Of a DNA stretch of 46,011 bases, positions 6,870-15,999 are shown piece by piece. The translations under genes and the position numbers were made by a program. This stretch comes from Woeseiaceae bacterium (GTDB lineage Bacteria; Pseudomonadota; Gammaproteobacteria; Steroidobacterales; Woeseiaceae). Position 1 is the first letter of the stretch. Each line of letters starts with the position of its first letter. The stretch lies in contig JAJFKT010000006.1 of the NCBI GenBank assembly GCA_021773075.1, positions 1 to 46,011 on the forward strand. Reading direction: 5' to 3'. Below the pieces are notes generated by a model. The model was not told where the DNA came from. It did not search any database and worked only from the letters and a program-made list of their open reading frames with translations.

Positions 6870-7855
6870 CCCGGATCAACCTCAAGCAACTCACACTCAA
6901 ATATCAAACTATCGCCGGGCTTGATCACGCCGCCAGGCCGCGGTGAATTACCGTAGCCGAGCTCGCTCGGCATGTAGAGGATGATCTTTCCGCCCGCACC
7001 GATTTTCGTCAGGCCTTCGCCAAATCCCTTCACGACCTGGTCGAGTCGGAACGTTATCGGGGCGCCGCGATCGTAGGAGCTGTCGAACTGGGTGCCATCG
7101 ATCAAGGTGCCCTTGTAGTGCACGAGCGCGCTATCGGTCAGGCTCGGTTTGTCACCCGTGCCGGGGTCGAGCACCTTGTAGTGCAAACCTGACTCGCTTA
7201 TCTCAACATCGGGATCTTCAGCGAGTTTCGCGAAAAAGGCCTTTCCGGCAGCAATGCTTTCAGCGGCGGCAGCCCCGGCCTCGGCCTCGGCAATAGCTTG
7301 TGCGGCGGCCGTGCGCTCTTGCATGAACGCATCAAAAGCAGGCATCTTCGCCTGTATCGCAGGATCAACCTCGGCAGCAATCGCGCCCGCGATGAAACCC
7401 CTGGCGATGGCATCGGCATCGTCCGGGCCAAAACCGAGCTGCTTAAGGCCGGTTTGCGCGACCATCACAAGACCGATCGCTCGCAAGGCCTCGGTATCGA
7501 TCTCCGGGATCTCCTCGGCTCCGGCTTGCAGTGCTTCGGACCTGGCTTGCGCCTGGCCAAAGGCAGCCTGGATGGCTGCCTGATCCTGATCCTCCATATT
7601 CATTGTTCCGTTCAAACCCTTTTGCACGCCGTCAGCAATAGTAGCGATCGCCTCTTGATCCAACTCGAGGGACGCAAAGCTACCGCGCTGGGCGGTGAGA
7701 TAGCCGACCATCTCGATCATCTCGGTCGTTTCCGCAATCTCGATTGCTTCGGATGGGGAGACTTCGGCGGCAGGGGCCGTGTCCGCGTCTTGTCCCTGGC
7801 AGGCAGCGATCAACAGCAGAATCAGAAGAACCGGGAGATTGGATATTTTAAACAT
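6866..7855 (-). CDS. FKBP-type peptidyl-prolyl isomerase lipoprotein
   Basis: A 329-residue protein with a lipoprotein signal (lipobox IAAC, Cys19), a long helical Ala/Glu-rich N-terminal part (residues about 40-215) like the dimerisation domain of FkpA/Mip, and a C-terminal FKBP domain with [50 protein letters not shown] and [11 protein letters not shown]. It should act as a periplasmic or outer-membrane folding helper. The N-terminal helical part seems to hold two related blocks. A decayed copy of its last about 300 bp lies at 5521-5726 behind higA. Confidence 0.93.
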   Translation of the reverse strand: MFKISNLPVLLILLLIAACQGQDADTAPAAEVSPSEAIEIAETTEMIEMVGYLTAQRGSFASLELDQEAIATIADGVQKGLNGTMNMEDQDQAAIQAAFGQAQARSEALQAGAEEIPEIDTEALRAIGLVMVAQTGLKQLGFGPDDADAIARGFIAGAIAAEVDPAIQAKMPAFDAFMQERTAAAQAIAEAEAGAAAAESIAAGKAFFAKLAEDPDVEISESGLHYKVLDPGTGDKPSLTDSALVHYKGTLIDGTQFDSSYDRGAPITFRLDQVVKGFGEGLTKIGAGGKIILYMPSELGYGNSPRPGGVIKPGDSLIFECELLEVDPG

Positions 7856-7942
7856 GCGGATGGAGCCTTCAGGACGTTCGAAAAGTGGCGATAGGCTACG
7901 CTATTGTTTTGTTGAAACCCAGCCCATGCAATCAAATCGTAC

Positions 7943-8554
7943 TCAGCTCGCGAAAGACCGCATATACCTTTCAAGCTCGCTGGCCGTTCCGTGCGACAAC
8001 AACAGATGTGGCTCATTCGCACCTCTAAACAGGTCGCGGACGGTGCCCTGGACAACAAGATCGGCATCGTCGAGTTCGCCAAGACCAATCGTCATATGAC
8101 CGTCGAAAATTCGGGTCCAGCCTGAGACGGTGTCGCCGCAATATTGCACAGAGAGGCTCAGGTCTTCAGCCAAGCCTGGCTGAAAAAAAGCCTTGAGCGC
8201 GAGCAGGTCCCAGTCGTCGCGATGATGACCTTTGTCGGTGCCGGGTTCGCTATCGGTATACCCCCAACGAATCAAACCGAGAATGGCTGGCTCCAACGCC
8301 CGACCGCGGATGGTCAGGCGGTAGCGTTTCGAACCGTCACCAGAGGCATACGGCTCGATGACGCCGTCCTGGTCCAGTTCCTTGAGGCGCGCGGCGAGCA
8401 GGTTGCTCCCTATGCCCTTGAGGGATTTTTGAAGCTCATTGAAGCGGCGAGGGGAGACCAGTAAGTCCCTGATTAACAATAAAGTCCAGCGTTCCCCGAT
8501 AAGGTCGGCGGAATGGGCCAGAGCACAGTCCTGTTGGTAGCTTCGTTTTGTCAT
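7943..8554 (-). CDS. HxlR-family transcriptional regulator
   Basis: A 203-residue protein. The HxlR winged helix fills residues 1-100 (CALAHSADLIGERWTLLLIR, then RFNELQKSLKGIGSNLLAARL and the wing GSKRYRLT). The C-terminal half (about 120-203) resembles the SCP2-like domain found in a subgroup of HxlR regulators. The ATG at 8554 gives the standard HxlR N-terminus; longer frames upstream run through the divergent promoter. It faces the small membrane protein at 8638 across an AT-rich 83-bp spacer with a 14-bp palindrome, so control of that gene and itself is likely. The effector is unknown. Confidence 0.9.
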   Translation of the reverse strand: MTKRSYQQDCALAHSADLIGERWTLLLIRDLLVSPRRFNELQKSLKGIGSNLLAARLKELDQDGVIEPYASGDGSKRYRLTIRGRALEPAILGLIRWGYTDSEPGTDKGHHRDDWDLLALKAFFQPGLAEDLSLSVQYCGDTVSGWTRIFDGHMTIGLGELDDADLVVQGTVRDLFRGANEPHLLLSHGTASELERYMRSFAS

Positions 8555-8556
8555 GG

Positions 8557-8619
8557 TTGACAAGTTTAGCAAGGAGCTATATGTTTTTAAAGCACTATAT
8601 AATTTTAAAGTTAACTTTA
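8557..8619 (+). promoter_or_regulatory. Divergent promoter with 14-bp palindrome
   Basis: TTGACA (8557-8562), 17 bp, TATGTT (8580-8585) points toward the 8638 gene. A perfect palindrome TAAAGTTAACTTTA lies at 8606-8619, downstream of the predicted start, a place where a bound HxlR protein would block transcription. Confidence 0.5.
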
Positions 8620-8637
8620 TTAAAGCGAGAGATAACC

Positions 8638-9036
8638 ATGAGCAAAGAACACCCATTAATCCGTGCGCTCTGGATGAACGCTGTTTTCTCCGGCGTATCC
8701 GCCCTTTGTCTGTTTGCTGCGGCCAGCTGGCTCGCCGCCCAGTTAGGGCTGGCTGACGCCACCCCGGTGTATATCGTCGCGGCGTTACTGACGGTATTCG
8801 CAATCCAGCTAGCGGCAATCGTTCGTAGCCGGAAAATACGCTTCCTGGAAGTTGCCGGTATTATTGGCGCCGACATCGCCTGGGTGGTTGCCAGTATCGT
8901 CCTGGTCGCGCATTACTACGAGTCGATCACGACAACGGGACTCGTGCTAATAGATGTCGTCTCGATCACGGTACTGGCTTTCGCCGTACTTCAGATCCGT
9001 GGCCTCAGGGCGTATCGACGAAGACACCCGGATTAG
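8638..9036 (+). CDS. Small integral membrane protein
   Basis: A 132-residue protein with four hydrophobic segments (about residues 10-32, 40-60, 68-90 and 95-118), an Arg-rich loop (RSRKIR) in the middle and a basic C-terminus (RAYRRRHPD). I recognise no characterised family beyond general four-helix membrane proteins. The ATG at 8638 has GAGAG just upstream. It is divergent from an HxlR regulator, which suggests induction by a small molecule or redox signal; transport is an inference only. The Kef gene begins 41 bp downstream and could be co-transcribed. Confidence 0.78.
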   Translation: MSKEHPLIRALWMNAVFSGVSALCLFAAASWLAAQLGLADATPVYIVAALLTVFAIQLAAIVRSRKIRFLEVAGIIGADIAWVVASIVLVAHYYESITTTGLVLIDVVSITVLAFAVLQIRGLRAYRRRHPD

Positions 9037-9077
9037 TTCCGGCTATTCTGTCGGAAGCGTAGCCTTGTCATTCCGTA

Positions 9078-10784
9078 ATGATTATCGATTATCTGCTGGA
9101 CATTGTTATCCTGCTGGCTGCGGCAGTGCTTGCCGTGCCGCTATTCCGGGCAGCCGGCCTTGGTGCGGTCCCCGGTTTTCTTATTGCTGGTGTGCTGGTC
9201 GGACCCTATGGTCTGGCGCTGATCGATAACGTCACCGAAATCGGCCAGCTGGCCGAACTGGGTGTCGTACTTCTGCTATTCGTGATTGGCATCGAACTCA
9301 AGCCGGCACGACTATGGTTGATGCGACGACTGGTCTTCGGGCTCGGGGCTTTGCAGGTAGTTTTAACGGGCGCTTTGATCACGGCGGGCTTTTACTTCTT
9401 GTTGGAAGTTCCGTTTCGCACGGCTATTCTGATTGGACCCGCACTGGCGCTTTCATCTACCGCTTTCGTGATGCAGCTCCTTGCTGAGCAAAAAAAGCTG
9501 TACTCCGAATACGGCCGGGCATCCTTTGCCGTGTTGTTGTTCCAGGACCTGGCTGTGGTGCCGCTGCTGGCGCTCGTGCCGTTGCTCGCGGCCCCCAAGT
9601 TTACAGTCGGCGCTGACATCGCGCTTGCCATTGCCGAAGCAATCGGGATTCTACTATTCGCCATCGTAGGCGGACGTTACTTGCTGCGTCCGATCCTGCA
9701 TCGTGTAACGCGCGCCCGCAACCGGGAAGTATTTACGGCGCTGGCCGTTTTACTCGTGCTGGGCAGCGCGCTTTTGACCGAGGCCGTCGGCTTGTCAATG
9801 GCGATGGGGGCGTTTATCGCCGGCCTGTTGATCGCGGATTCGCCTTTTCGTCACAGCGTCATCGCCGAGATTCAGCCGTTTCGCGGCCTGCTATTGGGTC
9901 TGTTTTTCATGTCCATTGGCATGTCGCTCAATCTCGGTGAATTCATCGCACAGCCGCTTACGGTGCTGGGTATGCTCGTTGCCCTGATCACCCTGAAGTT
10001 CGTTGTGTTGTGGGCATTGGCCCGGTCTTTCGGCATTCAGGCCAAGATCGGCGCGGCGGTAGCCATGCTGCTGTCGCAGAGTGGTGAGTTTGGCCTGGTA
10101 CTGTTTGCCTTTACGCATCATGCGCAACTGATGAGCACCGACCTGTACGTGCAGCTGCTGCTTGTCATCGTCCTCAGTATGCTCGTGACTCCTCCGCTCG
10201 CTTACGTGGCGAAGCGACTGTCCGTCGCGCGTGCTGATCGACAGAAAGCGAACGATGAAGTACCGGCACGGGCACCCGTAGTCCTGGCAGGCTTCGGCCG
10301 CGTCGGGCGTCGTATCGGCCAGATATTGACATTGGCCGGCGAACCGTACGTAGCCATTGACCGCGACTCCTCGCTCGTGCTGCGTGAACGCGCAAACGGC
10401 CATCGTATCTTCTATGGCGATGCGTGCCGCCCCGAGGTGCTGCGCGCTGTCGGTGTCAGTCACGCGAATCTCGTGATTGTTACCGTCGACGATTTCGAGG
10501 CCGCCGAGAGCATCGTGGCGGCAATACACCAGGCGTATCCGCACGTCACGATTCTGGCCAGGGGGCACGATGCAGACCATTGCCGGACACTGCGAAAACT
10601 CGGTGCGAGAATCGCGGTATCGGAAACTCTCGAGGCAAGCCTGGAGCTGGCACGCGAAGTTCTGATCCACGACGATAGTGACACCGCCAGGGTCGAGGCA
10701 CTGCTGCGACGCTTTCATCAGGAGCACTACAACAATCCTGATGCGGCCAACACGCAAGAGGCCTCGGATCAAACCGGGGCGTGA
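9078..10784 (+). CDS. Kef-type cation:proton antiporter (CPA2) with RCK domain
   Basis: A 568-residue protein. Residues about 1-380 carry 11-13 membrane helices of the Na+/H+ exchanger fold, with typical CPA2 stretches (PGFLIAGVLVGPYG, LLLFVIGIELKP, LALSSTAFVMQLL, LLFQDLAVVPLLAL). Residues about 398-520 form a TrkA-N/RCK domain with the nucleotide-binding motif GFGRVG followed by DRD. KefB/KefC/YbaL proteins export K+ in exchange for H+ under electrophile or osmotic stress, gated by the RCK domain. Which subgroup this belongs to cannot be settled; no KefF/KefG-type ancillary gene is adjacent. Confidence 0.93.
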   Translation: MIIDYLLDIVILLAAAVLAVPLFRAAGLGAVPGFLIAGVLVGPYGLALIDNVTEIGQLAELGVVLLLFVIGIELKPARLWLMRRLVFGLGALQVVLTGALITAGFYFLLEVPFRTAILIGPALALSSTAFVMQLLAEQKKLYSEYGRASFAVLLFQDLAVVPLLALVPLLAAPKFTVGADIALAIAEAIGILLFAIVGGRYLLRPILHRVTRARNREVFTALAVLLVLGSALLTEAVGLSMAMGAFIAGLLIADSPFRHSVIAEIQPFRGLLLGLFFMSIGMSLNLGEFIAQPLTVLGMLVALITLKFVVLWALARSFGIQAKIGAAVAMLLSQSGEFGLVLFAFTHHAQLMSTDLYVQLLLVIVLSMLVTPPLAYVAKRLSVARADRQKANDEVPARAPVVLAGFGRVGRRIGQILTLAGEPYVAIDRDSSLVLRERANGHRIFYGDACRPEVLRAVGVSHANLVIVTVDDFEAAESIVAAIHQAYPHVTILARGHDADHCRTLRKLGARIAVSETLEASLELAREVLIHDDSDTARVEALLRRFHQEHYNNPDAANTQEASDQTGA

Positions 10785-10800
10785 CTGATCTGCCAGGCGA

Positions 10801-12030
10801 TCATTCTTTTCGGATGCGGAGCAACCTGGCGCGGTGCTTGTCGGCCCGCAGCACCTCGATCTGATAACCCTTCCAGTTGATGATGTCGCCGGCTCTCGGA
10901 ATTCGCTCGAGCTTTTCGGTCGCGAATCCACCGATCGTGGATGCCGTGACCTTCGGGTCCCAGGCTACGGCGAGCTCGGTGCTCAGCTTACGCAGGTCGA
11001 TCCCCGCGCGAACGACGAACGATCCGTCGGCCAGCGCATGGAACTCTCGCATTGGCAGGTCGCTCTCGTCGAAAATGTCGCCGACAATCTCTTCGAGCAC
11101 GTCTTCCAGTGTTGCGATGCCCTCCACGGTGCCATACTCGTCGACGATGATCGCAAGATGGCGGCGCTCATTCTGATACGTGCGTAGCAGCTGTATCAGC
11201 GGAACGCTCGGCGGCACGATCATCGCTTCTTTTGTCAGGCTGCCCCAGTCGATGTTGTCTTCGTCATGGTGCAGCAGCCAGTAAAGCAAGTCTTTTGCCA
11301 GCACTACGCCGGAAACATCTTTTAGATCACGGGTCGGTGAAAACGGAAAACGACTGTGCCCGGTTTGCCGAACAAACTCCATCGCTTCGCTGCGATTCAT
11401 TTCTCCTGACAGGAAACACACCTTTGCGCGCGGCAACACGATGTCATGAGCGTTCAAATATCTGAGCTGTGTTGCGCCAACGACCATCCCTGCCGTATCG
11501 ACACCGACGGCGCCCTTGCTGCGGCCCAACGTTGCGAGCAAGCGAATTTCCTCGGAGGTCGTTACCGGCATTTCAACATCGCTCCGCAACGACCGCGAGA
11601 CCTTCTCACTCAGTGCGACGAGCGGCCGCAAAACTATCGTCAGCCATCGAATGCCGTACGCGACAGGTGACGCCAGCTTTGGCGCATAGGTGATACCCAG
11701 TGTCTTGGGAATGATTTCCGTAAAGAAGAGAACAGCGATCGTGAAGATGATCGAGAAAAGCCACAGGGTGCTGGCAGCGAAGACATCCTGGTAACTCGCG
11801 CCGGCAACAGCGGCGCCAATCGTGTGTGCCGCCGTATTGAGTATCAGGATCGCCGCTATTGGCACGTCCATGTTCTCTTTGAACCGTGACAGCAGTCGTC
11901 CGGCATGTTTGTCGCGTTGCACGAGGACTTCGATCTGCGGCCTGGTTAGTGATAACAGGACAGACTCGAAGATTGAGCAAAGGAAGGATACGATCAGTAC
12001 GACACTTACGGCGGTGATGAAGAGCAGCAT
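10801..12030 (-). CDS. CNNM/CorC (DUF21-CBS) membrane protein
   Basis: A 409-residue protein. It has an N-terminal DUF21/CNNM transmembrane domain (residues about 1-180, four hydrophobic segments), a CBS pair (about 200-330, with HSRFPFSPTRDLKDVSGVVLA and IIVDEYGTVEGIATLEDVLE) and a C-terminal CorC_HlyC domain (about 345-409). Family members (CorB/YfjD, MpfA) are linked to Mg2+ or Co2+ efflux and homeostasis; the old label hemolysin is misleading. It is transcribed toward the Kef gene, with 16 bp between the two stops. It has no operon partner. Confidence 0.92.
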   Translation of the reverse strand: MLLFITAVSVVLIVSFLCSIFESVLLSLTRPQIEVLVQRDKHAGRLLSRFKENMDVPIAAILILNTAAHTIGAAVAGASYQDVFAASTLWLFSIIFTIAVLFFTEIIPKTLGITYAPKLASPVAYGIRWLTIVLRPLVALSEKVSRSLRSDVEMPVTTSEEIRLLATLGRSKGAVGVDTAGMVVGATQLRYLNAHDIVLPRAKVCFLSGEMNRSEAMEFVRQTGHSRFPFSPTRDLKDVSGVVLAKDLLYWLLHHDEDNIDWGSLTKEAMIVPPSVPLIQLLRTYQNERRHLAIIVDEYGTVEGIATLEDVLEEIVGDIFDESDLPMREFHALADGSFVVRAGIDLRKLSTELAVAWDPKVTASTIGGFATEKLERIPRAGDIINWKGYQIEVLRADKHRARLLRIRKE

Positions 12031-12193
12031 GGGGTCTCCAAAAGTGAGGCTAGAAAGTTGGAGCGGGTGAGGAGAATCGGTGAGCGGATTTCGATTTCAC
12101 AGACACCCTCCGTTGTATGCCTCGCATTATACGTTCACCAGCCTCCGGGCCAAAGCATCGACGGCCAGTTCACCTTCGATAGCGATCAATTGA

Positions 12194-12370
12194 GTTGCTG
12201 TTGGGCTTCGCTACCGTTCGACGAGCTACGCGCTCCTCAAAACCAAAGGAATCCCTGAATTCTTGGCGCGATGTTTTGCGCGAGTCAACATGCAATTCAA
12301 TCTAATCAAAGAGGTGGCAGGGTTGGATCCGAGTATGTGCGACCGCTTTAAGACATTCATCCAGCACTAA
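12194..12370 (+). pseudogene. Possible degraded ORF in a 344-bp gap
   Basis: The gap between the CorC and yccF genes holds one open 58-codon frame, with no start codon, that reads like real protein (for example LARCFARVNMQFNLIKEVAG). No family is recognised. It may be the tail of a lost gene or chance. The rest of the gap (12031-12193) shows only the upstream region of the CorC-type gene. Confidence 0.25.
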
Positions 12371-12374
12371 CGAA

Positions 12375-12755
12375 CTAATCGTTAATATCCCGCATGACAT
12401 GACCGAACGGCAGCAGCGCCATCGGTACGAGCTTCATGTGCTGTACGGCGAGTGGAAAGCCTATGATCGTTAGCGCAAAAAACGCCGCGAGCAACAGGTG
12501 CATGATAGCCAGCTCGAGCCCCGGCAGGATTATCCAGATGATGTTCATGATCAGTGAGATCGGTCCGCCCGGCGGTTCAGTTTCGCGGACCTCACGCCCA
12601 AATGGTGCGATGACGCTGCCAGCGAGTCTGAAACACATGAGCCCGAACGGAATGCCGATGATCGTGAGGCATAGCAAGATGCCGCCCAAAACGTAGCCGA
12701 GAAAAATTAAGAACCCGCCAAATACGAAGAACACCAGATTGCCAAGTAACGACAT
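12375..12755 (-). CDS. yccF: YccF family inner membrane protein
   Basis: A 126-residue protein with two copies of the YccF domain: GGILLCLTIIGIPFGLMCFRLA (residues about 24-45) and the second repeat FFALTIIGFPLAVQHMKLVPMALLPFG (about 92-118), each a membrane hairpin. The length and the IGIPFG/IGFPLA pair match E. coli YccF, whose function is unproven. It stands alone on the minus strand, 78 bp after the large lipoprotein gene. Confidence 0.9.
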   Translation of the reverse strand: MSLLGNLVFFVFGGFLIFLGYVLGGILLCLTIIGIPFGLMCFRLAGSVIAPFGREVRETEPPGGPISLIMNIIWIILPGLELAIMHLLLAAFFALTIIGFPLAVQHMKLVPMALLPFGHVMRDIND

Positions 12756-12833
12756 GATTAAAAGAACTCCAGCCTATTTCCTGCGACTCACATGATACCG
12801 CGGCCACTGTGTTCTTTTTCTCACGGGTAGTTT

Positions 12834-14747
12834 TCAATTCGCGCCACCGGCACATGTCGCAAACTCGTAGTCGCCACCGAATTTAGTGCCTGGCACGTCA
12901 ACGAGCGCTTTGTAGCTTGGGTATGGACCGTTGATGCAGACTTGCTTTTTCTCATGGCTTATCCACACCGGCACGAGAATGCGTGGTTTGGGTGGTAGAT
13001 CTTCGTGAACCTGGAGTTCGAGGTGCTGGTGCCATGTAAACCCACCGACCGATCCCGCCTGATCTTTCAGTACAAACCCATGTTGCAGTTCTTGCCCATC
13101 TACCGCGTCGTAAGTCCAAAGCCCAACAATTTCCCAAGTCGGGCGGGGTGGTACGTCGGGCTTCTTAGGCTGTGGCGGAGCTGTCGGTCGGGCAGCTACA
13201 GCAGGAGTTTTGGTGCGTGTACTGGGAGTCGTAGTCGTGCTGCGCGGTTCCTGAGCCACCCGATCCTTGCTGCAATACGAGCGGAGGATGTCCACTATGC
13301 GTTTGTCGGCCACGTTCTGAATGTAGAACTCGCAAACAGTAATATTCTGTGGCATCAGTTGTTCCGACAGCCAGCGGCCGTAGCCACGATCAAGCAAGGC
13401 CTGCAGCTTAGTATGGCCTCCTTTTGTGTTCGGTCCCGGCATAGTTCCTTCACCCAGTATCATCGGTCCGACAAACGGATGAGCGACGGCCTCAGGGTTT
13501 TGATCAAGTATGTCTTCGTATATTTCCGTATTACCGTAACGTCGAAAGGATCTCTTATCGGCCTCGCTTTCACCCGCGCGTCTGTGGCGGAGCATGGGCA
13601 TCATGCTGTGGGCCTTGTACTCAGCGAGAAGTTCGCCATCAACACGTTTCCAGGAGAACCCTGGCTGTTCAGACTTTTTCCAGGAAACTTGCTTTGTTCT
13701 GCACTTGGGAATCGGCAACACGTCGGCACTGGGTGTTTCCCAGGCGCAAACTGAAAACGGGAAAAGCTCAAGCGTGTCGCCGTTCATACTTACGTCGAAG
13801 AGATGTCCTTTTACTGTCAGTACACCATCGCGAATGCTCCAATGGTCGCGATTATACGCAACTCCACTTTCGTCCGAGTTCAAAGGCAAGGTAAAGGCGC
13901 CGTTATGTACGCGCATCACGACCGCGAGTCGTGATGCGTCGGAATTGTCGAAGCCCTCGCCTTCTTCCGGGAGCATTTTGTTCCTGTTAAAAATGGACAG
14001 TATGTGCTGACTTATTTTGCCGTTGGCACTAATTATCGCGGTCGTTTGCATAATTTCGTAGAGGGGAAAGTCATACCGTAAACCGTCTATCCACGGACGG
14101 TCCTCGGTGATCGTCCGTTTGAAGAAATAGACAGCACCACCGGGTCGGATATCCATAAACACGCCCGGCCCGGGTAGGCCATCGATGGACCCCGCCCATA
14201 CGCCGATCAGTTTTTCTTCGCCTAGTTCGGGCGATGACACATTGTTACCCGGCTTTGCGCCAGGAGGCGGTGTCGGAGCGCGCATTGGTATGTCATACAA
14301 AATGAACAAATCCCGAAAAGAGTTTGCTCGCCCACCACGCATGTCGACGCCGATAACGACAGCTGAAACCGCCGTAGCCTGCGTGGAAACATTATTTGCT
14401 ATTACCTTGTGAGTGAAGCGTTCGCCAGGATAGTACTGGCGGCTTCCGTAGCCGGGGTTGATGCTGGCACGATACTCCTTACCAGTATCATCGCGTATGT
14501 CGACTGAATTTATGTTTATGCCTTTACTCTGATTGAAATTCGAGATAGTGACATCGCACTCAAATTCACGACTCGGAAGCAAAACGCAGTAGTTCACTTC
14601 GTAAGTCATCTCGCCTTTTTCGAGTTTGTTGCCGTGAACAGGACCGCCCGCATTTGTCAATTCATTGAGAACGCCCGCCATTGTCTTGCAGCCGGTGAGG
14701 ATGCTCATGAATGCACATGCGGCAACGACCCAATTAGTCCTGTTCAT
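12834..14747 (-). CDS. Large unknown lipoprotein, partner of the HTH-membrane protein
   Basis: A 637-residue protein. It has a lipoprotein signal (lipobox LTGC, Cys20), then a region like periplasmic beta domains (about 30-170), a block starting LIGVWAGSIDG (about 185-340), a helical middle with many Arg/Lys/Glu, a Pro/Thr/Ala-rich linker (about 505-540) and a last block starting EIVGLWTYDAVDG. The GxW starts recall small lipocalin-like domains such as those in the upstream partner protein. I chose the ATG at 14747, which begins the signal peptide. It overlaps the end of the upstream gene by 14 bp, so the two are co-translated. No known function can be assigned. Confidence 0.75.
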   Translation of the reverse strand: MNRTNWVVAACAFMSILTGCKTMAGVLNELTNAGGPVHGNKLEKGEMTYEVNYCVLLPSREFECDVTISNFNQSKGININSVDIRDDTGKEYRASINPGYGSRQYYPGERFTHKVIANNVSTQATAVSAVVIGVDMRGGRANSFRDLFILYDIPMRAPTPPPGAKPGNNVSSPELGEEKLIGVWAGSIDGLPGPGVFMDIRPGGAVYFFKRTITEDRPWIDGLRYDFPLYEIMQTTAIISANGKISQHILSIFNRNKMLPEEGEGFDNSDASRLAVVMRVHNGAFTLPLNSDESGVAYNRDHWSIRDGVLTVKGHLFDVSMNGDTLELFPFSVCAWETPSADVLPIPKCRTKQVSWKKSEQPGFSWKRVDGELLAEYKAHSMMPMLRHRRAGESEADKRSFRRYGNTEIYEDILDQNPEAVAHPFVGPMILGEGTMPGPNTKGGHTKLQALLDRGYGRWLSEQLMPQNITVCEFYIQNVADKRIVDILRSYCSKDRVAQEPRSTTTTPSTRTKTPAVAARPTAPPQPKKPDVPPRPTWEIVGLWTYDAVDGQELQHGFVLKDQAGSVGGFTWHQHLELQVHEDLPPKPRILVPVWISHEKKQVCINGPYPSYKALVDVPGTKFGGDYEFATCAGGAN

Positions 14748-15918
14748 CAAGTGATATCTCCCTGCAATCAAAATCTCGAGTGGCGGTGAATGTGCCGAAC
14801 TGGTTTTGCCCGGAAAGACTGTTGCCGTCAGTCGCCACTACAATCTCGTCATGAATCGGCCAGGCGATCTGGTAGTCCTGACCTTGTTTGGACCAGCGTC
14901 CGGAATAGAAGGCGAGCGTCATCTGCCCCTCAGGCGCAATGTTGACAGCGCCGCCGTTCTCCCACTGCCATATTCCGACGAAATCATTTGGATCGCCCTG
15001 AACCCTCGCGGCCGAGGATTCGACGCCGAACATATCCAGGCTGCGAAGCGTCTGTCCGTCAGGGGACAGGGTGACTTTGGCTGTCCAGTCCGGCCACTCG
15101 ATTCCAAACTGATTTTCTTCGGTCGCTATCCATGGACCTGTGCCATAACCGTTGTTCGCAATCTTGTTTTCGCTAACGACGATCCGCATGTCATTCGACC
15201 ATTGCCAACAGCCGACCAAAACGGGCGTGCGTTCTGGTTCATCCTGCTGCAAAACCACATAGCCTGCGGCACCCAGCGCAATCGTGATCGCCGCCCCGAA
15301 AGCAAATGTATTCAGATTCGATCGACCTTTGTCAGCAGGTGAATTCGCTGCATTCCCCATTTGTGCAAATAGCTCAGAGACCGGCATATCCAGACTCATT
15401 GCGATCATCGAAGCGGTGCTTTCGGCAACATCCGGCCAGTTCCCCGACTCAATCGCAGCCAAAAACAACGGCGGCATCTGATTCGCCTCGGCGAAGGCTT
15501 CAATACTGAGTCCTGTCATGTCTCTGGCCCGTCGCAGCGCATCAGCATTAACTGCCAGCCGCACAACTGTGGAGAGCGGTTTGTTGCCAGTACGGGTAGA
15601 GATACCTTCTCGTCCGTCATAGCGCGACTGATGCTCGACCAGTTCCTGCCAGGGCAGCAAGAATGCACTGCCGCTGGTCTGCGTGTAGTCGCAGTACTGC
15701 TGGATAACCGGGCGCTGGTGTCGTCCCCACTGGCCGGCTTCTTTGCCCGCATGAATAGCGACGGCGCGGCTGTGCAGTTTCTTCGCGCCTTTCTCCAGCA
15801 TGCTCGATGAAATACTGAACACGTCGGCTGAGCGAAGTACCAATTCGGGGCGAACTGCATAGAAGTCTCTGTCCGTTGTCGTTGCCGATACCATTCCGGA
15901 ATTCAACCTCCCTGTCAT
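14734..15918 (-). CDS. HTH-membrane-periplasmic protein, RodZ-like layout
   Basis: A 394-residue protein. An N-terminal segment of unknown type (1-115) precedes an XRE-like helix-turn-helix (about 122-186: DALRRARDMTGLSIEAFAEANQ). One membrane helix follows (about 203-223), then a C-terminal part with two WQW-starting blocks (GCWQWSND at 236, GIWQWENGG at 315). Cytoplasmic HTH, one helix and periplasmic beta domain is the order of RodZ and of some membrane-bound regulators. The lipoprotein gene downstream overlaps it and has similar GxW blocks, suggesting a complex across the envelope. Starts at 15918 or 15894 are possible; GGGAGG lies before the latter. Confidence 0.72.
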   Translation of the reverse strand: MTGRLNSGMVSATTTDRDFYAVRPELVLRSADVFSISSSMLEKGAKKLHSRAVAIHAGKEAGQWGRHQRPVIQQYCDYTQTSGSAFLLPWQELVEHQSRYDGREGISTRTGNKPLSTVVRLAVNADALRRARDMTGLSIEAFAEANQMPPLFLAAIESGNWPDVAESTASMIAMSLDMPVSELFAQMGNAANSPADKGRSNLNTFAFGAAITIALGAAGYVVLQQDEPERTPVLVGCWQWSNDMRIVVSENKIANNGYGTGPWIATEENQFGIEWPDWTAKVTLSPDGQTLRSLDMFGVESSAARVQGDPNDFVGIWQWENGGAVNIAPEGQMTLAFYSGRWSKQGQDYQIAWPIHDEIVVATDGNSLSGQNQFGTFTATRDFDCREISLDEQD

Positions 15919-15999
15919 TCAGTTCGCAGAACCCATTAGTACTTATTGGTTGTTATTGTGACTGGAGCAGCCCGGGAACAGTTATAGCAAACAAGTGAA

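Noticed and set aside
9891..10931. Long minus-strand frame (346 codons)
   Set aside because: Shadow of the Kef-type gene; composition has no protein-family character.
13005..13754. Plus-strand frame across the large lipoprotein gene
   Set aside because: Shadow; the minus frame has a lipobox and coupling to its neighbour.
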